Positions 17,267 through 26,110 are shown, counted from the first letter of the stretch. The stretch is DNA of 64,000 bases from an uncultured Flavobacterium sp. (GCF_951805225.1 NZ_OX638201.1:1612001-1676000); one strand, 5' to 3'. Numbers and translations: made by a program. Notes: a model not told the origin generated them from the sequence alone.

Positions 17267-18874
17267 CTAGTATCCAGGATTTTGTTTCAAGTTGCTATTC
17301 TTTACCATTTCTGACTGTGGAATTGGAAAAATAGCTCTAAAATCTCCACTTGGATCTGCTTTTTTAGAGAACCATGATTTTTTTGAATATACTCCAAATC
17401 GGATTAAATCTTGTCTTCTGTGTGCTTCTCCAACAAATTCCCAAGCTAATTCGTCAAGGAAACCACCGTATTGAATATCTGCTCCTCCTTCGTAATCTGT
17501 AATTACTCCAGCCTGATAAGTTCCGTATTTATAAACACTTCCTCCCATAAGTTTTGCGCCTGTTACTGTTGCTTTTGCAGGATTGGTATTTTTAAAATCT
17601 CTTTGTCGTAATTCTGTAACAATTGCTGCAGCTCCGCCAGCGTCTCCTTTTCTTAATAGACATTCTGCTTTGATCATCATAGCATCTGCTAATCTGTAAA
17701 AAGGAACATCATTACTTGCTTGTCCTACAAGACCGGGACCAATTTCATATTTAACCATTCTATAACCTTCATTTGGCTCACAACCATCAACGCTAGTCAT
17801 ATAATTGATATATTCAAATTGTGTTACTTTATCGTCCAACATTATTGGTTCTCCTTTACTTGTAAACTGCTTTCCTCCTAACCAACAATCTTTTAACCTT
17901 TGATCATCCGGATCATAAGTATCTATAAATTGAGGGATTCCGCCGGTTCCATTCCAAGGTCCTCCAGCTAAATCAAAAGTTGCCTGACTTGCAGCTGCCA
18001 ATGTTCTGTACGGCCAGCTTGTTCCCGGAGCTTTTATCTGATCATAAGGAATCGATAATATTTGCTCTGTAGAAAATTCATTTTTTATGATGAAATTGTC
18101 TCTGTAATTTGAGTTCAGTTTAAACCCTCCGTTATTGATTACATCATTAACCTGAGCCAAAGCTTCGTCCCATTTTGGTGTTCCTAAATAAACTCCGGCA
18201 TTCAGATACAATTTTGCCAAAGTCATTTTTACAGCCCACTGATTAATTTTACCATAAGTCGAAGAATTATTCTTGTCGCTTAAGTAAGGTAAAGCTGTTT
18301 TTAATTCTTTTTCTACAAAATCATAAACTTCTTTTCCGGTATTTTGAACTGGCAAATATCCAGGAGGATTGATATATGAAGTTACAATAGGAACATTTCT
18401 AAAATTATCTAATAGCAAATAATAATAAATTGCTCTTAATGCTTTTAATTCCTGAATAACATTTTCTTTGTTTTCAACTCCTTCTAATTGCTCAACTTGG
18501 TATATGGCGCGATTGACTTTATTTACTCCTGTATACATATAATACCAGTTACCTTCTGCCATAGGGAGCGCTGTACCCCAACTATGTTTATGCATTGTGA
18601 TGTAATAATCTCCCCAACCAATACCGTTTCTTTGCGGCGTTACCATTAAATCTGACGAATCTTCATACAGGTTAAAAATAGCATCCCAATCTGAATAAAT
18701 TTGTCTAAAAGAGTTGTAAGCCGGAGCAATAATACTCGCTAAATCATCTGCAGTTAATTTAGTATTCTCGGCACTTACCTGATCATAAACGGTCTCATCA
18801 AGATTTGTACATCCTGTTCCTAAAAGGAATAAGCCCGAAATAAGAATTTTATATACTATATTTTTATTTTTCAT
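17267..18874 (-). CDS. SusD/RagB-family outer-membrane lipoprotein
   Basis: The 535-residue protein has a lipoprotein signal peptide with a lipobox (LGTGC, Cys22), then the alpha-helical TPR-rich SusD fold and the C-terminal SusD ending (FPIPQSEMVKNSNLKQNPGY). It is the substrate-capturing lid of a SusC transporter and sits 11 bp after susC. The STYGKINQWAVKMTLAKLYLNAG segment is typical of the family. Glycan versus peptide substrate cannot be read directly. Its operon partner (M61 peptidase) and the shared operator with the hydroxyproline operon point to peptides, as for RagB of Porphyromonas. Confidence 0.93.
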   Translation of the reverse strand: MKNKNIVYKILISGLFLLGTGCTNLDETVYDQVSAENTKLTADDLASIIAPAYNSFRQIYSDWDAIFNLYEDSSDLMVTPQRNGIGWGDYYITMHKHSWGTALPMAEGNWYYMYTGVNKVNRAIYQVEQLEGVENKENVIQELKALRAIYYYLLLDNFRNVPIVTSYINPPGYLPVQNTGKEVYDFVEKELKTALPYLSDKNNSSTYGKINQWAVKMTLAKLYLNAGVYLGTPKWDEALAQVNDVINNGGFKLNSNYRDNFIIKNEFSTEQILSIPYDQIKAPGTSWPYRTLAAASQATFDLAGGPWNGTGGIPQFIDTYDPDDQRLKDCWLGGKQFTSKGEPIMLDDKVTQFEYINYMTSVDGCEPNEGYRMVKYEIGPGLVGQASNDVPFYRLADAMMIKAECLLRKGDAGGAAAIVTELRQRDFKNTNPAKATVTGAKLMGGSVYKYGTYQAGVITDYEGGADIQYGGFLDELAWEFVGEAHRRQDLIRFGVYSKKSWFSKKADPSGDFRAIFPIPQSEMVKNSNLKQNPGY

Positions 18875-18885
18875 TTTGATTTAAT

Positions 18886-21873
18886 TTAAAAAGTTACATT
18901 TAAACCTAGTGTAATACCTCTTGTGCTTGGATATTTATCTCTTCCATCCATTCCTTGTGACAAAGGATCTGCTCTTTTTATCTCAGGATCCAATCCTTTG
19001 TATTTTGTAATTGTAGCTAAATTATTTCCAGATACATACAATCTCATTGCATTGATAATTTTCAATGGTTTTACATCAAAATTATACGAGAAGGTTACGT
19101 TGTCTACTTTTACATAATCTCCTTGTTCGATATAATAACTTACATAAGTTTGATTGTAGTTTAGTACTGACTTATCATACACTTTATCATATGCACTGTC
19201 TAACATATTGTAAGCAATTGTTGGATTTTCATAAAACATACGTTGTGTATTTAAGATTTGAAAATCAAAAGCTCCTATTAATACAACACTTAAATCAAAT
19301 TTTTTGTATGAAAAAGTATTCGTCCATCCAGCATAATATTGCGGAATACCGTTTCCTAAATATTGCTTATTCGCATCATTATACATTTCTGTAGTAAGTG
19401 TTTTTCTTGTTCCGTCCGGCAATTCAACAATCCATTTTCCATCAGTCGTAATATCTACAGATTTTAATCCCCAGAAATTACCTATTGATTGTCCTACTTC
19501 TAATCTATGTGTTTCAAACGAAATTGGATCTCCTGTATTTCCGGTATTCAAAAAGTCTCCTTCAATTTTATATAAATCATTAGAAAGACTCGTCAGCTTA
19601 TTTTTATTGTGCGAAAAAGTCATTGAAGAGTTCCAAAGGAATTTATCTGTCTTAACAGGAATTGTGTTAAGAAGAATTTCAAATCCTTTATTTTCCATTT
19701 TTCCAACATTTGCCGTAATTTGAGGGAACAAATAAGGAGGAGTTGGTACAGCATAATCCCATAACATATCGCTTGTTTTTTTATTATAGAAATCAATGCT
19801 TCCGCTAATTCTATTATTGAAAAATCCAAAATCAAGACCAATATTTACCTCTGCTGTTTTCTCCCAACGCAAATCAGGATTTGGATTACTCACCGGTTCT
19901 AAACCTTTAACCCATTTTCCGTTACTAAAGAAATATCCATCATATTTGTATAATGTCATTGACATATAAGGATCATTAGGTATTACTCCTGTTTCTCCAT
20001 AACCTGCTCTTAATTTTAAAGTATTTACAGCCGTAGCGTCTTTAAGAAAAGATTCTTTGTTAATACTCCATCCTGCAGAAACTGCTGGGAAATTACCCCA
20101 TTTGTGATTGTTTCCAAACTTAGAAGAACCTTCTCGTCTGATACTAAATAACAAATCGTATTTACTGTTAAAGTTGTAGTTTAACCTACCAAAGAATCCA
20201 ATTAATTTACTGTCATTTTTATAACTATCCATAGATGCAGTACCATCTGACAAACCATTTCCTGCTTCTAAATTATTATACGAAAATGCATCCGTTGGAA
20301 AATCAGAATTACGGGCAGAAAATCCTTCATTAATAGTATATTGATAACTATAACCTCCTAATACTGTAAAGTCGTGGTTTCCTAAAGTCTTGTGGTATTT
20401 TGATGTTATCTCAACATAATCATTATCTGTAGCTCCAGTATCTCTTGAAGCAACACCATTTCTACCATTTATTGTATTTGAATAATGTTTTTTAGTTTCA
20501 GCATAACCATTCAAAGCTGTATTTTTATTTTTTGAAAGCTGTGCACCTACATCCCATCCCGGTAATAAATCCAAAGTTAAATTAGCGGTAAATCTTTGCC
20601 ATGTACTGTTTCTGTCTTGTGTCGTTTCATTCAAAATTGCAACTGGATTGTAATATTGAAGCTTGTTTCTATCTTCATTATAAGTACCATTTGGGTTATA
20701 TACAGGAGCCGTAGGATTTCTAATCATTGCTTGTCTGTAAGCATATGCAGCAATATCTTCGCTAATACCCATATCGCGTGTTCCGTTTAATAAGCTTAAA
20801 TTAATTTTTAACTTATCATTGAACATGCTATGATTTACATCAAATGAAAATCTGTATTCTTTATTATAAGTATTATTAAAAACCCCAGTTTGATTGACAT
20901 AATTAAGGTTTACGATATAGTTTGTTTTAGCAGTTCCGCCTTTTAAAGCTAAATTATGATTTTGAGATAATCCTGTTCTTGAGATTTCATCTAACCAATT
21001 TGTGCTTGCGCCGCCATCAGTAAAAGGCAATGTAACACCTTGAGAACGTAAAGCTCTTTGTTGACTGGCATCTATAAACTTAGCCTTTTTAGCAAAATCA
21101 GATGTTGTAGTAAATGTTGAGTACGTAATTGTTGGCGGTATATCGCTATTTACTGTTTTAGTTGTAATAAGAATTACTCCATTTGCCCCTCTTGTTCCGT
21201 AAATTGCTGCCGCCGATGCATCTTTCAAAACATCTATCGAAGCAATTTCATTTGGAGCAACCGTATCAATACTTCCCGGAACACCATTAATTAAGACCAA
21301 AGGACCATTATTACCTTTTAAACTTGAAAATCCACGTAATGTAATATTTGGCGATGAACCCGGATCTCCAGAACCGTTACTAATAGTTAGACCCGCAACT
21401 TTACCTTTTATAAGATCAGAAGCGTCATTGATTGCTCCTCTTGTAAAATCTTTTTCTTTTACACTGGCTATCGCACTTGTAATTCTTGATTTTTTCTGAG
21501 TTCCGTATCCAACAACAACTACTTCATTTAATTCTTGTTTACTTTCCTGAAGAACAATATTTACTACATTCTTATTTGAAACAGAAATTTCCTGAGTTAT
21601 AAAACCTAAATAAGTAAAAACTAATTTTGAATCTTTATTTTTAAGTGTAATCTGAAAATTTCCATCGAAATCACTTACAGCGCCATTAGAGGTATTTTTC
21701 TCTAAAACTGATACTCCCGGAATAGGAATCTTATTTGCATCTGTTATTTTTCCGCTAATTTTCTGTTGTGAAAATGAGCTAAAAACAACAAACAAAAACA
21801 AAATCGTATAGAACAACTTTTCTCTTTGAGAAGATGTTCCTGTACTTTTTAAAACATGCGTGGCTGGTTTCAT
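18886..21873 (-). CDS. SusC/RagA-family TonB-dependent outer-membrane transporter
   Basis: The 995-residue protein has a signal peptide, a carboxypeptidase-regulatory-like domain (about 38-110, KISGKITDANKIPIPGVSV), a TonB box/plug region (about 120-235, VVVVGYGTQKK then GVPGSIDTVAPNEIASIDVLKDASAAAIYG) and a 22-strand barrel ending in phenylalanine (GLNVTF). There is no N-terminal STN domain, so it does not signal through FecR; regulation should be through the AraC-like operator upstream. It is the first gene of the susC-susD-M61 operon and should import oligopeptides or glycopeptides, using TonB energy. Confidence 0.95.
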   Translation of the reverse strand: MKPATHVLKSTGTSSQREKLFYTILFLFVVFSSFSQQKISGKITDANKIPIPGVSVLEKNTSNGAVSDFDGNFQITLKNKDSKLVFTYLGFITQEISVSNKNVVNIVLQESKQELNEVVVVGYGTQKKSRITSAIASVKEKDFTRGAINDASDLIKGKVAGLTISNGSGDPGSSPNITLRGFSSLKGNNGPLVLINGVPGSIDTVAPNEIASIDVLKDASAAAIYGTRGANGVILITTKTVNSDIPPTITYSTFTTTSDFAKKAKFIDASQQRALRSQGVTLPFTDGGASTNWLDEISRTGLSQNHNLALKGGTAKTNYIVNLNYVNQTGVFNNTYNKEYRFSFDVNHSMFNDKLKINLSLLNGTRDMGISEDIAAYAYRQAMIRNPTAPVYNPNGTYNEDRNKLQYYNPVAILNETTQDRNSTWQRFTANLTLDLLPGWDVGAQLSKNKNTALNGYAETKKHYSNTINGRNGVASRDTGATDNDYVEITSKYHKTLGNHDFTVLGGYSYQYTINEGFSARNSDFPTDAFSYNNLEAGNGLSDGTASMDSYKNDSKLIGFFGRLNYNFNSKYDLLFSIRREGSSKFGNNHKWGNFPAVSAGWSINKESFLKDATAVNTLKLRAGYGETGVIPNDPYMSMTLYKYDGYFFSNGKWVKGLEPVSNPNPDLRWEKTAEVNIGLDFGFFNNRISGSIDFYNKKTSDMLWDYAVPTPPYLFPQITANVGKMENKGFEILLNTIPVKTDKFLWNSSMTFSHNKNKLTSLSNDLYKIEGDFLNTGNTGDPISFETHRLEVGQSIGNFWGLKSVDITTDGKWIVELPDGTRKTLTTEMYNDANKQYLGNGIPQYYAGWTNTFSYKKFDLSVVLIGAFDFQILNTQRMFYENPTIAYNMLDSAYDKVYDKSVLNYNQTYVSYYIEQGDYVKVDNVTFSYNFDVKPLKIINAMRLYVSGNNLATITKYKGLDPEIKRADPLSQGMDGRDKYPSTRGITLGLNVTF

Positions 21874-21944
21874 AATTTAACAATTTGGTTAGTGTATTTT
21901 TAACACTTGTAAAATTATGTTAAACCTGAGTTAAGAAAAATGCC

Positions 21945-21974
21945 GATATTACCACATGATAGTATTATATTATC
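21945..21974 (-). promoter_or_regulatory. Shared operator-like direct repeat, copy 3 (susC promoter)
   Basis: On the minus strand it reads GGATAATATAATACTA, identical over 16 bp to the site before the S9 peptidase gene, with a second half-site GGTAATATC whose TAATAT starts 21 bp after the first. The proximal half is 72 bp from the start codon. This is two helical turns farther than the other two copies (51 and 52 bp), so all three sit on the same DNA face relative to the start codon. Confidence 0.7.
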
Positions 21975-22137
21975 CCTTTTTTGATTAAGTATTTGTTTAT
22001 TTAAAAATATACCACTATTTTAACAATATTTTATGTATATTTTTCAAGTATCAATAATTATAAACCAAAAACAGAAGTTATAATGTTATCCATAATTGAG
22101 TGTTGATTTACATTTTGTATCGGGAAGTTGCAGAACA

Positions 22138-22185
22138 AAAAAACGAGTTGAAATATTGTTCCTTAATATTTCAACTCGTTTTTTA
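22138..22185 (-). terminator. Strong intrinsic terminator
   Basis: A perfect 20-bp stem (AAAAAACGAGTTGAAATATT and its reverse complement) with a 7-base loop and T-tracts on both strands lies 14 bp after the stop codon of the 22199-22909 gene. It separates that gene from the susC promoter. Confidence 0.9.
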
Positions 22186-22198
22186 TATCTGAATATCT

Positions 22199-22909
22199 TT
22201 ATTTTAAATCTCCAAATTCGAGATATAATTGTCTTAATAAAACTATTGGGTATTTTACTTTATTGATCGATATTTCAATTTCGTTTCCATTTACTCCAAG
22301 AACTGAATTTTCGATTAAATCTGTATTAATGACAACATTGTTCTTTTCTTTAAGTATAGTTTCAATTGGAGCTTTCACTTCTATAATCTGATCAAAATCT
22401 GGTTTATTGGTCAGCAAATGAGCCATAAACTGCTCTTTTTCATTTCCAAATAATATGAAACTGCTTAAAGCAGAACGTCTCTCATCACTTTTAAATTTGT
22501 TGTAAAACAAAACTTCTTTGATTGCAACTTTAATCTTTGAAGCAATTTTTTTTCCGCCTCTTTCAAAATGACCTCGATACAAATCAACCATAAACGAATT
22601 TCCTTTTGCAATCATTTGAGGCAAAACAAAAGTTTCTGGCTCAATTGTATAAGTTGCATATTCAGGATTGTTTTTCTGATCTTCGATAAATAAACTTTTC
22701 GCTGTCTCAGCTAATTCAAGTTCCAAAATTATCTGATAATTGTGCGGACTATGAAACATCGGGAGATGATAAGCATAGATTTTATTTTTTCCAAAAATCA
22801 ACATTCCATGAGTAGAAGCTTTATCCGAAGTTTCCATAACATGTTTTTCCTGTGAATTTGACACAATTGGAAACAGAAGAAATACGAAAAGAAGCTTAAA
22901 GAATTTCAT
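22199..22909 (-). CDS. Exported protein of unknown function
   Basis: The 236-residue protein has a clear signal peptide (cleavage near SNSQ). I do not recognise a family with certainty. A His-rich stretch near the N-terminus (AYHLPMFHSPHNYQ) follows a HGMLIFG segment, and the rest looks like mixed beta structure with no membrane span. It is a single-gene unit with its own strong terminator, between susC and unknown plus-strand genes. The clustered histidines could bind metal, but that is only a guess. Confidence 0.75.
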   Translation of the reverse strand: MKFFKLLFVFLLFPIVSNSQEKHVMETSDKASTHGMLIFGKNKIYAYHLPMFHSPHNYQIILELELAETAKSLFIEDQKNNPEYATYTIEPETFVLPQMIAKGNSFMVDLYRGHFERGGKKIASKIKVAIKEVLFYNKFKSDERRSALSSFILFGNEKEQFMAHLLTNKPDFDQIIEVKAPIETILKEKNNVVINTDLIENSVLGVNGNEIEISINKVKYPIVLLRQLYLEFGDLK

Positions 22910-23044
22910 TGGTTTTGATTTTTTATACGAAGGTAATAAATCTCCTTAAATAGTATTAATCGAAATATTCCTCTCTAACCGAATCTTATATTCTAAGAAA
23001 AAAGTTTTAAAGTCAAACATCTTATGATTTTTCCATTTTTAAAT

Positions 23045-23052
23045 TATATTTG
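23045..23052 (+). promoter_or_regulatory. Candidate -7 element (TATATTTG)
   Basis: A perfect match to the Bacteroidota TAnnTTTG -7 consensus lies 88 bp before the gene at 23140. The -33 region has only a poor match. Confidence 0.4.
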
Positions 23053-23139
23053 TTTAAGATGGCTCAAAGTCATAGAAATTTTTAAGAATTGAATCGTACT
23101 CCGTAGATGAATGATCTACCTTAATATTAAAATAAAAAC

Positions 23140-23556
23140 ATGTTATATAAATCAAACCGATATTTTAGAATTTGGATTTATATCGTTAGTCATAGCTCTT
23201 TACTTTTAAGAAGTGAAATGTTATATTCTGATGATAAAGATTATTCACCAGAATACTCCTTTAATATTGATATTGAAATATGGGATGTACAATATATAGG
23301 AATTCCTACCTCTATAGATAATCTAGAAATTAAAGAAATAGCAATAGAATTATTACCATTAGATATAGACAAAGATTTATGCAAATTCGGCAGAAAAGCA
23401 TTTGAAATCAGCTCTAATAATAAAAAATACTACATTATAGCAGGAGGCTTAATAATTGCAACCAATCATTGGGAAAAAGAGGATCGAATATTCAATTATA
23501 ATCTTAATTTAAAACATGATAAAATAATATTCTCAACAAACCCACACCTGGATTAA
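23140..23556 (+). CDS. Small hypothetical protein, very AT-rich gene
   Basis: The 138-residue protein has no recognised domain. The N-terminus (MLYKSNRYFRIWIYIVSHSS) is not a convincing signal peptide; most of the chain is acidic (DDKDYSPEYSFNIDIEIWD) with a hydrophobic patch near residue 100. The gene is unusually rich in A/T codons such as ATA. Small acidic unknown proteins in AT-rich patches are sometimes immunity proteins, but no toxin gene is seen beside it. Confidence 0.6.
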   Translation: MLYKSNRYFRIWIYIVSHSSLLLRSEMLYSDDKDYSPEYSFNIDIEIWDVQYIGIPTSIDNLEIKEIAIELLPLDIDKDLCKFGRKAFEISSNNKKYYIIAGGLIIATNHWEKEDRIFNYNLNLKHDKIIFSTNPHLD

Positions 23557-23657
23557 AGTAAATTGAGCTTGACATTTATTAGACATTTTAATTTCCTAGT
23601 TCACATCAAATTATACTTTCTCGTATATTTATTAAAACCCCATTAAAATAATACAAA

Positions 23658-24332
23658 ATGAAAAATAGAATATTAATTATTTTTTTAATATGTTTAATAT
23701 CATGCAATAAGACGGTTAATACAGATATCGAGATTAATGCTGTTCAACAAGTTTTAAACTTTTATAATGGAGTCTGCATAAAATATAAAGGCTTTGAAGT
23801 AAAAAACGAAATCAAAAAACAATATTTTGAATTAGAAATTAGCAAAAGTGATTTACTTGAGAATAGTATTCACAATATTGAATCACATTCAGCAAATATT
23901 GCTTATCTATTTTACTCTAACCTAAAAAATGAAAAATTAAATTATGACGAAATAAGAGTAAAAATAAATTTAAAAGAATCTACTCAGGAATTCAAATATT
24001 CCGCCAAAGAATTAGAAGAAGTTGAAAAATTACAATCAGATATTAATAAAATTAACAATTATATAATTTCCAAAGATTATAATAGTTTACAACAGAAATT
24101 TAGCACATCAATTAATATTAAAACAGAAAATATTAAACAACTATTTACTTTAATTGAAAATAAATATGGTGTTGTAAAAAAAATTCAGTTTCAAGGTTTT
24201 AGATTTGCTCACACAGACTATGGTGACGTAATAATTTTTAACGAAGCATTGTGCTTGGAAAAAATTAATGCTGAAATTAATCTAATTATTAAAAGAGATA
24301 ACAAGCAAATAATTTCGATTGAGATACCATAG
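23658..24332 (+). CDS. Hypothetical lipoprotein
   Basis: The 224-residue protein has a short signal peptide with a good lipobox (CLISC, Cys16), so it should be a lipoprotein. The mature part is mostly charged and helical, with Lys/Glu/Asn-rich segments, and I do not recognise a family. Like the preceding gene it is markedly AT-rich with many ATA codons. The gap of 102 bp leaves it unclear whether the two are cotranscribed. Confidence 0.65.
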   Translation: MKNRILIIFLICLISCNKTVNTDIEINAVQQVLNFYNGVCIKYKGFEVKNEIKKQYFELEISKSDLLENSIHNIESHSANIAYLFYSNLKNEKLNYDEIRVKINLKESTQEFKYSAKELEEVEKLQSDINKINNYIISKDYNSLQQKFSTSINIKTENIKQLFTLIENKYGVVKKIQFQGFRFAHTDYGDVIIFNEALCLEKINAEINLIIKRDNKQIISIEIP

Positions 24333-24393
24333 AATATCGGGCCTGTAAAAAGAGCTAATCAAAAAAAACTTTCTTTAGCATTATAAAAATCAA

Positions 24394-24401
24394 TACATTT
24401 G
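24394..24401 (+). promoter_or_regulatory. Candidate -7 element (TACATTTG) of the ilvN attenuator transcript
   Basis: A perfect TAnnTTTG match lies 21 bp before the first leader-peptide ATG, placing transcription start just ahead of the leader. The -33 region (CTTTCTTTAG) is a partial match. Confidence 0.6.
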
Positions 24402-24421
24402 TCGCACATTAGAAATACAAA

Positions 24422-24475
24422 ATGAAAAACTTAATTAACATCACTATTATTAGCAGCATTATTATCATTCGATAA
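24422..24475 (+). CDS. Leader peptide 1, Ile-rich (branched-chain amino acid attenuator)
   Basis: A complete 17-codon frame encodes MKNLINITIISSIIIIR and a TAA stop. Eight of 17 residues are Ile, with one Leu. It lies between a promoter-like element and an intrinsic terminator upstream of an acetolactate synthase small-subunit gene. This is the classical arrangement in which ribosome stalling at Ile codons would prevent termination. Confidence 0.85.
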   Translation: MKNLINITIISSIIIIR

Positions 24476-24514
24476 TGATCAGGGATGTTATATAAATAAG
24501 TACACAGATACAAT

Positions 24515-24545
24515 TTAAAACCTCCCTTTTCGGGAGGTTTTTTTA
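24515..24545 (+). terminator. Attenuator terminator 1
   Basis: The stem AACCTCCC / GGGAGGTT with a TTTTC loop and a following run of T lies 40 bp after the stop of leader peptide 1. It should stop transcription when charged isoleucyl-tRNA is plentiful. Confidence 0.88.
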
Positions 24546-24557
24546 TTTAAAATACAC

Positions 24558-24614
24558 ATGAAAAATTCAGTACAAATTATCATTATCGCAATTATCATTA
24601 TTCGTCTTTTATGA
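24558..24614 (+). CDS. Leader peptide 2, Ile/Leu-rich (second attenuator)
   Basis: A complete 18-codon frame encodes MKNSVQIIIIAIIIIRLL and a TGA stop. Eight Ile, two Leu and one Val make it sensitive to all three branched-chain amino acids. It shares the MKN start and IIIIR block with leader 1, only 82 bp upstream, suggesting tandem duplication or juxtaposition of two attenuators. Confidence 0.85.
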   Translation: MKNSVQIIIIAIIIIRLL

Positions 24615-24637
24615 CGAGGCAGGATTCTATTGTATAA

Positions 24638-24677
24638 TAAAAACCTTTCTCAGTCATAAATGAGAAAGGTTTTTTTA
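24638..24677 (+). terminator. Attenuator terminator 2
   Basis: The stem AAAACCTTTCTCA / TGAGAAAGGTTTT followed by T residues lies 24 bp after leader peptide 2 and 55 bp before the ilvN-like start codon. Confidence 0.88.
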
Positions 24678-24731
24678 TTTCCGGAAAACACTAACTACTA
24701 ATAATTCAAACAATTTAGACACACATTTCAA

Positions 24732-25232
24732 ATGAAACAAGAATATACTTTAACAGCCTACACCGAAGATCAAATGGGATTACTCAATAAAATAACCATT
24801 ATGCTTACGCGAAAAAAAATCAGTATAGAAAGCCTCAATATCTCTACTTGCGAAATTGACAAAATGTACAGATGTACGCTCGTTATAAATGAAACTTTTG
24901 AAATCGCCAGAAATATTGCGCTTCAAATCGAAAAAATCATCGAAGTTTTTAAATGTTATTACAGCACAAATGAAGAAATTGTCTGGAAACAAATGGGATT
25001 ATTTAAAGTAAAGACTTCTAGTTTTATCAATGAAGAAAACATAAATCAATTACTTAGAAAATACAACGCAAAATTTATACTAATCGAAAAAGATTTCACT
25101 GTTTTTGAAGCAACAGGACAAGAAGATGAAATCAATAATTTGGCTTCCGAATTAAAAAACTTCGGATTAATCGAATTTATAAAAACTCCCAGAATTGCTC
25201 TCGCACTAACCAGCGAAGCTTTCGAGCTATAA
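24732..25232 (+). CDS. ilvN: Acetolactate synthase small (regulatory) subunit
   Basis: The 166-residue protein has an N-terminal ACT domain (TLTAYTEDQMGLLNKITIML...SIESLNIS) and the C-terminal small-subunit domain of IlvN/IlvH. It regulates acetolactate synthase, the first common step of Val/Leu/Ile synthesis, through feedback by branched-chain amino acids. It stands alone: no ilvB large subunit or other ilv genes are in the window, and a hairpin follows. Two Ile-rich leader peptides with terminators precede it, which confirms a branched-chain amino acid role. The catalytic partner must be encoded elsewhere. Confidence 0.9.
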   Translation: MKQEYTLTAYTEDQMGLLNKITIMLTRKKISIESLNISTCEIDKMYRCTLVINETFEIARNIALQIEKIIEVFKCYYSTNEEIVWKQMGLFKVKTSSFINEENINQLLRKYNAKFILIEKDFTVFEATGQEDEINNLASELKNFGLIEFIKTPRIALALTSEAFEL

Positions 25233-25259
25233 CCTATATATAGTATTAAAATAAATAAA

Positions 25260-25296
25260 GCCTATAATCTCCCCTTTTTTAGCAGAGATTATAGGC
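25260..25296. terminator. Hairpin between convergent ilvN and msrA
   Basis: A perfect stem GCCTATAATCTC / GAGATTATAGGC with a 13-base loop lies between the two convergent genes. The T-tracts are weak, so it is a probable bidirectional terminator. Confidence 0.6.
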
Positions 25297-25351
25297 AATA
25301 GTTATCAAATCGCACAGATTTTTAATTGTGCTTTTTTATGAAATAATTCGA

Positions 25352-25846
25352 TTATAAAAACGAAGTTCCGAATCGCTCAAAATGGCAAGTATAACCATTT
25401 GGATTTTTCACAAGATAATCCTGATGATATTCTTCGGCAGTCCAGAATTTTGAATAAGGTTCCAGCGTCGTAACAACTTTGCCCGGCCATTTACCCGAAT
25501 CATCAACAATTTTAATTACTTCATCAGCATCTTGTTTTTCCTCCTCATTCTGAATAAATATCGCAGATCTGTAACTTGAACCTCTGTCATTACCTTGTCT
25601 GTCTACAGTTGTTGGATCATGCATTCTGAAAAAATAATCTAATAATTCTTTAAACGAAGTTTCGTTAGTGTCGTATGTAATTTCTATTCCTTCGGCATGT
25701 CCCGGATGATTTGGATAGGTTGGATTTTCGTTGTCTCCGCCAATATAACCTACTTCAGTATCTTTTACTCCAGGTCGTACGCGAAATAAGTCTTCCATTC
25801 CCCAAAAACAACCTCCGGCTATGTACGCTTTTTTTAAATTTTCCAT
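25352..25846 (-). CDS. msrA: Peptide-methionine (S)-S-oxide reductase MsrA
   Basis: The 164-residue cytosolic protein has the MsrA active-site motif GCFWGMEDLF with catalytic Cys13, and the family blocks GGDNENPTYPNHPGHAE and DRQGNDRGSSYRSAIF. It reduces methionine S-sulfoxide in proteins using thioredoxin. It is a single-domain form without MsrB. Its neighbours are unrelated and it has its own promoter region to the right. Confidence 0.95.
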   Translation of the reverse strand: MENLKKAYIAGGCFWGMEDLFRVRPGVKDTEVGYIGGDNENPTYPNHPGHAEGIEITYDTNETSFKELLDYFFRMHDPTTVDRQGNDRGSSYRSAIFIQNEEEKQDADEVIKIVDDSGKWPGKVVTTLEPYSKFWTAEEYHQDYLVKNPNGYTCHFERFGTSFL

Positions 25847-26110
25847 GGTATTTTATTTTTAAAATCATCAAGATGAGACGTTAATACCTATTTTAAATAT
25901 CTACTCTCATCCTATCTTATTTGAGCAGTTAAATTAATACTATATTTTTAGAACATTCGCATTTCTTAATAAAATTAAAGAGAACTTTCACAAACATTTT
26001 TGTAGAAGTATATTCTTATTTTATTCTTCAAATAGTATAATTTCCCCTCTAAAATAACGAAATAATCAGTTCTGAGCCATATTTAACATATGTTTATATC
26101 ACATTCTCTA

